From Clostridia bacterium (GTDB taxonomy: Bacteria > Bacillota > Clostridia > Oscillospirales > CAG-272), in contig JAFSYU010000060.1 in the NCBI GenBank assembly GCA_017443595.1, positions 62,001 to 126,000 on the forward strand: a stretch of DNA of 64,000 bases, written 5' to 3'. This document shows positions 55,786-63,912 of this stretch, one piece after another. Below the pieces are notes generated by a model, which saw nothing but the letters and a program-made list of their open reading frames with translations, did not search any database and was not told the origin of the DNA. Each line of letters opens with the position of its first letter. Within the stretch, counting starts at the first letter, position 1. Both the position numbers and the translations under genes were made by a program.

Positions 55786-57055
55786 CCGCCGCCCCCTTCA
55801 TTGTGAAAATAAGGCTCGGGACTGCCGTGGAAGCGGCTTTTTCCACGTCCGCGGAAGTCAGTGTGTCGAGCTTATCAGAGAAGTCCTGCACAGTCTCCGA
55901 TATATCGCCGTAAAACGCGCGCCTCGCATACCACGCCGCAGTTCTTGACGGGGAATCTGTAACGGCAAGCAGATCGTTTTTGAGCGCCAGCTTGCAGCGG
56001 TCAAGCTCGTCATTTTTTACGCCGTGCTTTATATTTTCAAGCTGTTTTCTTATTTCTTCTTCCGCTTTTTTTGCGTTTTTGCTGTCAATTCCGGCGTATA
56101 TTATCATCTTTTTCAGATCTATCATGGGCAGAGCGGAGCAGTAATAGCATAAAGACAGCTTTTCGCGCACGTTTTCAAACAGATATGACGTCGGGTTCTG
56201 GAAGAATATCTCGTAAAACAGAGTCCTCTCGGCTGATCTGTTGTCCGCGGGCGAGCCGTCGTATTCACAGCCGACGCATAAAACGTCCTGCGATATGCCG
56301 GCTTTTTCGCTCATCCGCTTTATTCGTTTTCCGGGGCTTTTGTATTCTTCAACGGATATTTTGCCGGGTCTTCTGCTGTCAAGCGTATCTTTTATTCTTG
56401 AAGCAAATTCATCTGTATGTCCGTCGTCGTCAGCCGATACGGAAAGTATCTCGACCGATGAGTTTTTAAGCATACCGTTATAAAACTCTGAAAGCTCCGC
56501 CGGCGTAACGGCGTCTATATCGGCAAGTCTGCCGAGCCGCGGCGCGTAAAGCGGCTGATCCGCCATAAGCGCCTCGGTACAGCGGCGCAGAGCGTAGCTG
56601 CTCCTGCTGTTCCTTATGCCGTTTATCGCGTCTTTGAGCTGCAGTTTTTCACTTTGCAGGATCTTATTGTCAAAGCACCCGTTTTTCCAAGCCGGATCAA
56701 AGATTATGTTATATAGTACGTCAAGACAGCCGCCGCGTATATCCGTCCTGTCAAGAGAGTATCTGTTGTTGAGCGAAGATACGGTAAAGGTCGGTATGTG
56801 GTTGAAGCCGCGGCGCGACGCATCCGAAACGAGCTGTGCATCGTAAAGATCGTCAAGCGTTTTGTTAAGCTCCATCAAAGACGGATATTTTACGCAACTG
56901 CGCGACAAAACGCCGGTCAAAAGCGCGGAGCAGACCGCTTCACGCGGGCCGTGACCGCACAAAAACGAGACGGACGTTATATCCGTTTTGAATTTTTTAT
57001 CTGTGATCACGGTAAGGTTTATGCCTTCTTTTATATTTATCCGTTTAACGTCCAT
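55772..57055 (-). CDS. M16 family peptidase-like protein without zinc motif, YmfF-like, 427 aa
   Basis: Same fold as the neighbour but no HxxEH: the corresponding helix reads ALLTGVLSRS. It is therefore expected to be the non-catalytic subunit of a heterodimer with the following gene, as in other split M16 enzymes. The start is the ATG at 57055, which overlaps the serine hydrolase stop in TGATG. A TTG one codon earlier is less likely. Confidence 0.9.
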   Translation of the reverse strand: MDVKRINIKEGINLTVITDKKFKTDITSVSFLCGHGPREAVCSALLTGVLSRSCVKYPSLMELNKTLDDLYDAQLVSDASRRGFNHIPTFTVSSLNNRYSLDRTDIRGGCLDVLYNIIFDPAWKNGCFDNKILQSEKLQLKDAINGIRNSRSSYALRRCTEALMADQPLYAPRLGRLADIDAVTPAELSEFYNGMLKNSSVEILSVSADDDGHTDEFASRIKDTLDSRRPGKISVEEYKSPGKRIKRMSEKAGISQDVLCVGCEYDGSPADNRSAERTLFYEIFFQNPTSYLFENVREKLSLCYYCSALPMIDLKKMIIYAGIDSKNAKKAEEEIRKQLENIKHGVKNDELDRCKLALKNDLLAVTDSPSRTAAWYARRAFYGDISETVQDFSDKLDTLTSADVEKAASTAVPSLIFTMKGAADDEV

Positions 57056-58794
57056 CAAAGCTGTTCTTTCTGTATTTTTTTCATTATTACGGTAGGCTGT
57101 AAGAAATAACGCATACGCTTCTGCACAAAATCCGTGTCCGTGGCTCTTGTCTTGCCGTCGGGCATAGGCATTTTTCCGAGAAACGTGCGGTTTATTATTC
57201 GCATCATAAAGTCAAATCCCGGCGCTTCCTCCCATTTAACGGATATGCCTTCTTCCGTTTTGCATACCGTAAGGTATCTTATATTCGGCAGCTCGGGGAA
57301 GCAAACTGTTATTTTCAGCGCCGGTTTGCCGTTTTCCTCGGTTTGCGTTGCGTACGCGGAAGTCAATACGGATTCCTTGCCGTAGACGACGCAGCCGGGC
57401 GCGGCTTTTCCTAAACCGAAATTCACGGTATGCGGCGTTACTCCTTCAAGCGTGGTTATGACGCCGCCGTCTTCGCCTACGGTTATGCCGAATTCCTTTA
57501 ACCCTTTTGCAAAGCAGTTGTGCACGCCCTGGAAAAGCTCAGGCATAACGCTCAGACCGTAGCCGTCCTCGGCGGCAACTGAATACGTCCCTTGCAGCGA
57601 CTTTATAAAATCTACATCAAAAACGCCGTCAAAATTATAAATATCGCTGTTTTCCATAACGAGCGACGCTTCCTTTTCGCGCAGTTTTTCAAGCGCCTCC
57701 GGGTTTTCGTGCAGGTGCGCGTGCGGACGGTAAGGCGTGCCGAAGAACCGCTCGGTCACCGTATATAACGGGCTGTTCTGAAACGTCTCGTCAATGCTCG
57801 CCGTCGTGGCTATCATAATATTTGTTTTCGGGAATACTATCAGGTTCTGTCCGAACATACCGTTGAAAATAAACGTTGTTCTGTCTTCCTTGCACCATAC
57901 CTGGTAGCCGTAACCGTAAATACCCGTTTCATCCGGCGTTTTTATCTGTACTTTTGTGGATTCCTTTATCCATTTTTCCGATATGAGCCGCTGTCCTTCC
58001 CAGACGCCGCCGTTAAGATACAACTGTCCTATTTTTAATATATCGTCGGGATAATAATATAAGCCGAAACCGCCTTTTTCAATGCCTTTGGGGCATTTTT
58101 CCCAGTATATATACTTTATTCCGAGCGGCTCGAATATACGCTCTTTCAATAGCTCAAAAGCGCCTTTTCCGCTCAGCTTTTTGATAATGGCGCAGAGCAT
58201 ATACGTGTTCATGCTGTTGTAGTCAAACGCTGTTCCGGGACGGAATTTGACTCCGGATTCCAGATACGCACGTACCCAGTCCTCCTCCGTGACGACGCCT
58301 ATCTCATTGAATATGACGCCGGTCTGCATAGTAAGCAGGTGGCGGACGGTGGTATTTCTGTGATTTATGCGCGCGGAAGGCGGCAGACCTTCTTTCATTA
58401 TATCTGTCAGCTTGTCGTCAAGCGATATAAGCCCGTCGTCAAATAAAAGTCCGACGGCAAGGCCTGTTAAAGATTTGCATAAGGAATGTGATACGTGCCA
58501 TATATCCGTTGAATACGGATAAAAATGTCCGCGTGAGATTATATGACCGTTTCTTGCAATTATAACGGTCTGCATTTTTATAAGCGGTTCGCGGCAGAGA
58601 CGCGCGTAGTATTTTAAAATATATTCGCTTTCAATGCCCTGCGCCTCGGGAGAACAGCAGGGAAGAGGATCTATTTTAACGCACGGATACGGGGGTCTTC
58701 TGACCTCCGGTGTAACCGTATTCGTCACGCTGCCGCTTCTGCCGAACCATTGTGCAAAAGCCTGAAGCGCATTTTTTGAAAACGTAAGATCCAT
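57055..58794 (-). CDS. Class C beta-lactamase-fold serine hydrolase, 579 aa
   Basis: The catalytic SxxK is S104-L-C-K107 in HVSHSLCKSLTG. A YxN-like FDYNSMNTY follows with the catalytic Tyr. No signal peptide or lipobox is seen, so it is probably cytoplasmic; the fold also covers esterases and D-aminopeptidases. The last 180 or so residues are an extra beta-rich domain of unknown role. The start is the ATG at 58794 because GGAGG lies 5-9 bp before it; a TTG at 58806 would sit upstream of that ribosome site. First gene of the run leading to the M16 pair, lgt and folD. Confidence 0.9.
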   Translation of the reverse strand: MDLTFSKNALQAFAQWFGRSGSVTNTVTPEVRRPPYPCVKIDPLPCCSPEAQGIESEYILKYYARLCREPLIKMQTVIIARNGHIISRGHFYPYSTDIWHVSHSLCKSLTGLAVGLLFDDGLISLDDKLTDIMKEGLPPSARINHRNTTVRHLLTMQTGVIFNEIGVVTEEDWVRAYLESGVKFRPGTAFDYNSMNTYMLCAIIKKLSGKGAFELLKERIFEPLGIKYIYWEKCPKGIEKGGFGLYYYPDDILKIGQLYLNGGVWEGQRLISEKWIKESTKVQIKTPDETGIYGYGYQVWCKEDRTTFIFNGMFGQNLIVFPKTNIMIATTASIDETFQNSPLYTVTERFFGTPYRPHAHLHENPEALEKLREKEASLVMENSDIYNFDGVFDVDFIKSLQGTYSVAAEDGYGLSVMPELFQGVHNCFAKGLKEFGITVGEDGGVITTLEGVTPHTVNFGLGKAAPGCVVYGKESVLTSAYATQTEENGKPALKITVCFPELPNIRYLTVCKTEEGISVKWEEAPGFDFMMRIINRTFLGKMPMPDGKTRATDTDFVQKRMRYFLQPTVIMKKIQKEQL

Positions 58795-58940
58795 GCTGTC
58801 CTCCAACTGACGCTTTTTATTTATTATATATTATTTTTCCTTATATTTGGTGTATTTATAGTAAATTTTCAAAATTTTCTTAAAAAAATCGCCGTGTTGT
58901 TAAAGCGTAAAGTAAAGCTCTTGCCGCGCGGCAAAAAAGA

Positions 58941-58967
58941 AAAACCGGAACGGAGACCGTTCCGGTT
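58941..58967 (-). terminator. Terminator of surface protein gene 1 (shared repeat type)
   Basis: AACCGGAACGG-AGA-CCGTTCCGGTT, an 11-bp perfect stem, followed on the minus strand by a T run. The same hairpin sequence ends the two paralogous genes downstream in the window. Confidence 0.88.
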
Positions 58968-58984
58968 AAAGACGTAAAATTAAA

Positions 58985-59620
58985 TTATCTTACTTTCTTT
59001 GCAACTACGATACCGGCAAGAGCTATGCAAGCTACAGCAGCGATGGCTATAACAGAAGCGTCAGCGGTGGTCGGGTTGGTAGTAGCGGGCTCATCTTCAC
59101 CCTTGGGATCTTCGGCTTTTGCTTCGCCGGAAACCTTAAGGTTGTAGTCCTTAACTTCGCTTGTGTCGTCGTTGTAGATGGCTTTGAGCGTGAGTTTGTG
59201 ATCGCCGGCGGCTACGGAGCCGATGCCGGTGAGTTCCATCATACCGCCTGTGCCGTCTTCTGCCTTAGTGTCAGTACCGAAACCGGCATGTACGCCGAAG
59301 GATTCGTCAAGACCGAAAGCACCGGCAACGTCGGCTCTGTCTCTGTAAACGTCGGAGCAGGCAACGTCAGCGCCGTCGTCTATCGAGTAAACGATAGCTT
59401 TGAGGTTGCTGGCTTCACCGTAAGCCCAACCGAGTATGTAGACTTTGTCGCCTGCGTTGATCTCGATCGGATCGTTGGCTTTTACGTCGGTAGCTTCAGC
59501 GCCGTCTATTCTTTCATCAGCATTGACGAATATACGGTCAATGTTGAGGTTAGCGGATGCGCTTACGCAAAGAGCGATAGCCATAACGGCAACAATAGCA
59601 ATAGCAAGAATCTTTTTCAT
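58985..59620 (-). CDS. Small secreted surface protein, NPTTAD-anchor family, 211 aa
   Basis: Residues 1-23 are a signal peptide. The core (about 24-165) shares a domain with the next two genes: NID-R, then GDKVYILGWAYGEASNLK, IDDGADVAC and the highly conserved DLDESFG-like FGLDESFGVHAGFG. A short acidic linker leads to the C-terminus: NPTTADASVIAIAAVA, a hydrophobic helix and KKVR. That is the layout of a wall-sorting signal, with NPxTA in place of LPxTG, though a plain membrane anchor is also possible. I know no named family for the core domain. It is the shortest of the three paralogues and lacks the second domain. Own promoter and terminator. Confidence 0.85.
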   Translation of the reverse strand: MKKILAIAIVAVMAIALCVSASANLNIDRIFVNADERIDGAEATDVKANDPIEINAGDKVYILGWAYGEASNLKAIVYSIDDGADVACSDVYRDRADVAGAFGLDESFGVHAGFGTDTKAEDGTGGMMELTGIGSVAAGDHKLTLKAIYNDDTSEVKDYNLKVSGEAKAEDPKGEDEPATTNPTTADASVIAIAAVACIALAGIVVAKKVR

Positions 59621-59660
59621 TTATTTATTCCTCCTTATTTTAATAATTCATGCTACGCGT

Positions 59661-59689
59661 ATTATAGCAAATTTTTCCTGATTTGTCAA
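59661..59689 (-). promoter_or_regulatory. Promoter of surface protein gene 1
   Basis: TTGACA, 17 bp, TATAAT on the minus strand: a perfect consensus. A short leader containing CATGAATTAT precedes the AAGGAGG ribosome site. Confidence 0.9.
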
Positions 59690-59857
59690 GAGGTATATTC
59701 AAATTCTGCAAAGAAAAAATCAAAAAAATGTTTTTATTTTGCAAATCTTGTATTTAAATTGTTTCAGGCCGCAAATCAACAATATGTGCCAAAAATTATA
59801 TTAAATAAGCATATATAATATTATTACTTTACTTAGTCCGGCAAACCGGAAATAAAA

Positions 59858-59882
59858 AACCGGAACGGAGACCGTTCCGGTT
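59858..59882 (-). terminator. Terminator of surface protein gene 2 (shared repeat type)
   Basis: The same AACCGGAACGG-AGA-CCGTTCCGGTT hairpin as at 58943, base for base, followed on the minus strand by a T run. Confidence 0.88.
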
Positions 59883-59900
59883 AAAGATGCAGAAGTTAAC

Positions 59901-60986
59901 TTATCTTACTTTCTTTGCAACTGCAACGCCGGCAAGAGCAACAACCGCTACGGCTGCGATAGCTATAACGGAAGCGTCTGCGGTGGTCGGGTTGGTTGCG
60001 GGTGTGTCGTCAGAACCCGTTTTGGGAGCTGCGGCGCCGGTAAGAAGTATAACGGGAGCTGCGAGGGTGTTTTCGTTGGTGGCGCCGTTACCGGAAACCT
60101 CAACGGGAATATCACCTGCTTCGCTTGATGCAACGACAAAGTATTCACCGCTGTTCGTATTTACGAACTGAATGGTGTATTTGCCGGCTGCAAACGTTTT
60201 GTTGAACGTGATGGTAACAAGACCGTCGCCCTTCTGGGTGTGCTCAACTGTGTCAACAACGTTGCCGGAAGCGTCAAGAACGTTTATCTTAACTGTGGAG
60301 CCTGCCGCGGAAGCGAACAGAGTGGAGATAAAGCCGTTGAACGCATTGGGAGTCTCAAACGTGAAGCTGATATCCCAGTCCTGCTCGGTGAACGGATTCA
60401 TCCACCAGCCCGTTGCAACGGATCCGCCTGCTTTGCACAGCCATGTGTCGGGATCTTTTTCGGCAGCGGGCTCTTCGGCCTGTGCGCCGCCTGCAACTAT
60501 CTTAAGGTTGAAGTCTTTGCTTTCGCTCGTGTCATCCTGGTAGATGGCTTTGATGGTGAGTTTGTATTCACCCGCGTCAAGCGCTTCGATTCCGGGGAGA
60601 TTGAGCATTCCGGGCTTCGGATTGCCGTTTTCATCAGCGGACGTGTCGTTAGTGCCGAAACCTGCGTGGCTGCCTAATGATTCGTCAAGGCCGAAAGCAG
60701 CGGCAACGTCGGGTCTGTCTCTGTAGATGTCGGGGCAGTCTACGTCAGCTCCGCCGTCGATCTGGTAAACGATCTTTTTGAGATTGGTCTCGCTGTAAGC
60801 CCAGCCGAGTGTGTAGAGCTTATCGCCCTTGTTGATCTCAATGGGGTCGTCGTTCATAACGTTGGCAGTTTTGTCAAGCTCGTTATTGTTGACGTGTATT
60901 CTGTCAATGTTGAGCGTTGCGGATGCGCTGAGGCAGAGAGCTGCGGTCATTACGACAACTACAGCAATAGCAAGAATTTTTTTCAT
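59901..60986 (-). CDS. Secreted surface protein, NPTTAD-anchor family with second beta domain, 361 aa
   Basis: Signal peptide (1-23), then the shared core domain (about 24-165; LNIDRIHVN, GDKLYTLGWAYSE, FGLDESLGSHAGFG). A second domain at about 185-310 opens with WWMNPFTEQDWDISFTF and looks like a beta-sandwich (AAGKYTIQFVNTN). It resembles the second domain of the following paralogue (WWFNPLSDPDDRYITVNF). The C-terminus is NPTTADASVIAIAAVA, a hydrophobic stretch and KKVR. No catalytic motif is seen; ligand binding or an S-layer-like coat are open options. Confidence 0.85.
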   Translation of the reverse strand: MKKILAIAVVVVMTAALCLSASATLNIDRIHVNNNELDKTANVMNDDPIEINKGDKLYTLGWAYSETNLKKIVYQIDGGADVDCPDIYRDRPDVAAAFGLDESLGSHAGFGTNDTSADENGNPKPGMLNLPGIEALDAGEYKLTIKAIYQDDTSESKDFNLKIVAGGAQAEEPAAEKDPDTWLCKAGGSVATGWWMNPFTEQDWDISFTFETPNAFNGFISTLFASAAGSTVKINVLDASGNVVDTVEHTQKGDGLVTITFNKTFAAGKYTIQFVNTNSGEYFVVASSEAGDIPVEVSGNGATNENTLAAPVILLTGAAAPKTGSDDTPATNPTTADASVIAIAAVAVVALAGVAVAKKVR

Positions 60987-61023
60987 TATTATACCTCCAT
61001 ATAGTATAATTCAAGCTGTCAGT

Positions 61024-61052
61024 ATTATAACAAATTCTTTTTTGTTTGTCAA
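61024..61052 (-). promoter_or_regulatory. Promoter of surface protein gene 2
   Basis: TTGACA, 17 bp, TATAAT on the minus strand. Leader and GGAGG site as in the paralogous genes. Confidence 0.9.
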
Positions 61053-61082
61053 TACTAAAACCGGATTTTGTAAAATATAAGA

Positions 61083-61109
61083 AAACCGCAGCGGCCGCCT
61101 GTTCCGGTT
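61083..61109. repeat. Degenerate copy of the shared terminator hairpin
   Basis: AAAACCGCAGCGG then CGCCTGTTCCGGTT resembles the intact AACCGGAACGG...CCGTTCCGGTT hairpin at 61161 but no longer pairs fully. A separate 7-bp hairpin (CGCCTCC / GGAGGCG) lies between them at 61128-61150. Confidence 0.5.
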
Positions 61110-61160
61110 GATGCGCACCGCGCGATCCGCCTCCGTAAATATGGGAGGCGAAAAAAAGAA

Positions 61161-61186
61161 AACCGGAACGGTCACCCGTTCCGGTT
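61161..61186 (-). terminator. Terminator of surface protein gene 3 (shared repeat type)
   Basis: AACCGGAACGG-TCAC-CCGTTCCGGTT: the same stem as the other two copies with a different loop, followed by a T run on the minus strand. Confidence 0.88.
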
Positions 61187-61203
61187 AAAGATGTAAAATT
61201 AAC

Positions 61204-62268
61204 TTATCTTACTTTCTTTGCAACTACAACGCCCGCGAGAGCTACGACTGCTACGGCAGCGATAGCTATAACGGCAGCGTCAGCTGTTGCCGGGTTGGAG
61301 GGCTGTGACGGCTGAGAAGAACCGCCGGCAGCGCCGATGAGCATGATGCTCGGGCAGAAGGTTTCGCCGGAGCAGGTCACGTTGTGCTCAACTGTTACAT
61401 CCTCAGCTGCAACGTCGCATCCGCCGAGAACGAACCATGTGTCGTTAGCAACGTTTGAACCGGTAGCGGCGGTGTACTTGATGGAGTACGTGCCGGCGCC
61501 GAAGCTCTTGCCGAAGTCGGTTACGTAGTATTTGTCACCGTCGACCTTTTCGATCTTTTCAGCAACTGTTGCACCGTCTTTGATGAGCTCTACTTTGAAG
61601 GAAGCAGCGTCGCCGTCGGTGCTGCAGTAGTAGAAGCCCTGGATTCCGCTGAAGCTGCCTTCAGCCTTGAAGTTAACGGTGATATATCTGTCGTCGGGAT
61701 CGCTCAGGGGGTTGAACCACCATGTAGGAGCGTTAGCGGCAGGTTCGTCACCGGGGAGCCACTGATCTGCGCTTACTTCGGCAGGAGCAGCCTCACCGCT
61801 TACTACAAGGTTGTAATCCCTTGTTTCGGACGTGCCGTCATTGTAAACAGCTTTGATGTGAAGTACGAATGTACCTGCTTTGGCGGCAGCACCGGTGAGT
61901 TCAAGCAGACCGCCCTCTTCTTCGTTGTCATGACCGAAACCGGCATGTACGCCGAAGGATTCGTCAAGACCGAAAGCGGCGGCAACGTCAGCTCTGTCTC
62001 TGTAGTTGTCGGGGCAAGCTACGTCAGCGCCGTCATCGAGAGCATAAACGATCTCTTTGAGGTTGCTGGCTTCACCGTAAGCCCAACCGAGTATGTAGAG
62101 CTTATCGCCTGCGTTGACTTCAAGAGTCTCAGCATCTTTGAAGTTGCCCGTACCGGGATATGTGTTGTCGTTAACACCGAGTTTGTCAATGTTGAGAGCA
62201 GCGCTTGCGCTTACGCAAAGAGCGACAGCCATAACGGCAACGATAGCAATAGCAAGAATCTTTTTCAT
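61204..62268 (-). CDS. Secreted surface protein, NPATAD-anchor family with second beta domain, 354 aa
   Basis: The ATG at 62268 follows GGAGGTAAAAAA; in-frame codons further upstream belong to the leader and promoter. Signal peptide (1-23), shared core domain (LNIDKLGVN, GDKLYILGWAYGEASNLK, FGLDESFGVHAGFG), second domain beginning TWWFNPLSDPDD at about residue 180, then NPATADAAVIAIAAVA with a hydrophobic helix and KKVR. The core is closest to that of the 58985 gene. The loops differ in charge and length, as expected of surface-exposed parts. Confidence 0.86.
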   Translation of the reverse strand: MKKILAIAIVAVMAVALCVSASAALNIDKLGVNDNTYPGTGNFKDAETLEVNAGDKLYILGWAYGEASNLKEIVYALDDGADVACPDNYRDRADVAAAFGLDESFGVHAGFGHDNEEEGGLLELTGAAAKAGTFVLHIKAVYNDGTSETRDYNLVVSGEAAPAEVSADQWLPGDEPAANAPTWWFNPLSDPDDRYITVNFKAEGSFSGIQGFYYCSTDGDAASFKVELIKDGATVAEKIEKVDGDKYYVTDFGKSFGAGTYSIKYTAATGSNVANDTWFVLGGCDVAAEDVTVEHNVTCSGETFCPSIMLIGAAGGSSQPSQPSNPATADAAVIAIAAVAVVALAGVVVAKKVR

Positions 62269-62307
62269 TTTTTTACCTCCAAAACTAATATAATTCATGC
62301 TGTGGTA

Positions 62308-62336
62308 ATTATAACAAATAATATTTGGTTTGTCAA
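62308..62336 (-). promoter_or_regulatory. Promoter of surface protein gene 3
   Basis: TTGACA, 17 bp, TATAAT on the minus strand, the third copy of the same arrangement in this cluster. Confidence 0.9.
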
Positions 62337-62513
62337 TAGGTATTTTCAAAATATATAAAAATTCTTTTCCAAAAAATTTTTATTTGATTATATAAATGGT
62401 GCAAATTAACAAATCAGATCGCGTCTGGGTGGAATCAAATGAATAAATATAACTCATAATAACAAAGTATCATCCCATAATCTGAAATAATTTCAAATTT
62501 ATTAACAAACGTA
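62337..62513. other. Intergenic DNA between divergent surface genes
   Basis: The 321-bp gap between genes 3 and 4 holds one promoter at each side (62308-62336 and 62514-62542). Between them is AT-rich DNA with no palindrome or coding potential that I can support. Confidence 0.6.
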
Positions 62514-62542
62514 TTGACAAATCAAGAAATATATGGTAAAAT
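62514..62542 (+). promoter_or_regulatory. Promoter of surface protein gene 4
   Basis: TTGACA (62514-62519), 17 bp, TAAAAT (62537-62542), 47 bp before the ATG. Confidence 0.85.
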
Positions 62543-62589
62543 ATATCCGCAATTCTAAAAACTGCAAAATAACAAAAGGAGACAAAAAC

Positions 62590-63774
62590 ATGAAAAAAGT
62601 TATAGCAATTGCTCTTACGGCAGTTATGCTCGTAGTGCTTGCCGTATCTGCTTCCGCTATCCAGGAACACGCAGAAGGCAAGACCACAAACTTCTGGCGT
62701 GACGACAAAACAAACGTGCCTCATTCATTTGACACACTGTTTGTAGACGGCGTATCCCAGATGGACCTTAAGTGGGCTGTAGACGGCAGCGCCGCAAAAG
62801 TCGTTAACGATCATCCCCTCGTTGTAGGCGAAAACGTCCAGAAGACGATCGCGTTCCGCGGCTGGGTAGGTATAAGCCAGGATAAATATGCCGGCGTTAC
62901 CGTATCCGAGGTCGGTTACTACACCAACGACAGCGAAGCTTCCTACAAAAAGAGCGGCAACCTTATAGACGCTGAAGATGCTGTTAAAGCAGCCGGCGGC
63001 GAGTTCCGTTTCGAATCGCTTGAGATCAACGTTGAGGGCCTTACCGCTCCCACGCTCTTCACGATAGTTGTTAAAGGCAGCGACGGAAAACTCTATCCGT
63101 TTGGCGAATTCTCCGTAAACGGTGATTTCACAGGTGCCGAAACTCCCGCTGAGACCGATGCTGAGGCTGAGAAGCCCGCGACAGTTACCGCAGCTCTCTC
63201 CGTAGACGCTGCAAAGCTTTATGAACTGTTCACAACAAGCAACGGCGTCAACACTCTTGAAGCCGAGCTTAAAGACGGTTATGTAGCATTCATACCCGGC
63301 GGCGACGACCCGTTCTTCGGATTTGCAGAACCGCTGAATCCCGGTGTTGACGCTAAATACGCTGTTGTAAAATACAGACTGACAAGCGAAGGCGAACGCA
63401 CGATAGACTTCTATGTGAAGATAGCTGAGCCGCACGCACGCGCCGCCGTTGAAACAGACGGTCAGTGGCACTATGTAATCGTTGATCTTTCTTCAACTTT
63501 CCCGGAAGATATGGCTACTCTCTGGGACGGCACGGTCGCACGTCTTGACCCGCTGAGCGGAAACGGCATAAGCGGCACGGAGATAGACATTGCTTCTATC
63601 GATTTCTTCACCTCCGAGGCTGACGCCAACGCTTTCGCAAACGGCTCGGCACAGCCCTCACAGCCTTCCGAGCCCACCAACCCGTCCACTGCTGACGCTT
63701 CCGTTATAGCCATCGCGGCCGTAGCAGTCGTAGCTCTTGCGGGCGTTGTTGTTGCAAAGAAAGTCGGCAAATAA
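62590..63774 (+). CDS. Secreted surface protein, NPSTAD-anchor family, divergent member, 394 aa
   Basis: ATG after AAAGGAGAC. Signal peptide (1-23). An N-terminal domain (about 25-185) keeps only faint likeness to the neighbours (IAFRGWVGISQ, VSEVGYYTND). A second domain (about 205-365) matches a domain in the 41008 gene: GDDPFFGFAEP against GEDPYFTLPMK, followed by a similar strand order. The C-terminal NPSTADASVIAIAAVA, hydrophobic helix and KKVGK is almost identical to the three minus-strand paralogues, so the anchor is shared more strictly than the displayed domains. Function unknown; carbohydrate or protein binding is the natural guess. Confidence 0.85.
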   Translation: MKKVIAIALTAVMLVVLAVSASAIQEHAEGKTTNFWRDDKTNVPHSFDTLFVDGVSQMDLKWAVDGSAAKVVNDHPLVVGENVQKTIAFRGWVGISQDKYAGVTVSEVGYYTNDSEASYKKSGNLIDAEDAVKAAGGEFRFESLEINVEGLTAPTLFTIVVKGSDGKLYPFGEFSVNGDFTGAETPAETDAEAEKPATVTAALSVDAAKLYELFTTSNGVNTLEAELKDGYVAFIPGGDDPFFGFAEPLNPGVDAKYAVVKYRLTSEGERTIDFYVKIAEPHARAAVETDGQWHYVIVDLSSTFPEDMATLWDGTVARLDPLSGNGISGTEIDIASIDFFTSEADANAFANGSAQPSQPSEPTNPSTADASVIAIAAVAVVALAGVVVAKKVGK

Positions 63775-63796
63775 TAACAGGTAAAATTTAACACAT

Positions 63797-63826
63797 ACAA
63801 AAAACCGCTGCAAAGCGGTTTTTTGT
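63797..63826 (+). terminator. Terminator after surface protein gene 4
   Basis: AAAAAACCGCT-GCAA-AGCGGTTTTTT stem-loop with a T run, 22 bp past the stop codon. Confidence 0.88.
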
Positions 63827-63912
63827 GTATATATAAGCTGAAAACTGAAAAAAATATAGGCAATGCGATATATGATTGCAGATATGATATTTATGATAAA
63901 GAAAGGATGATC

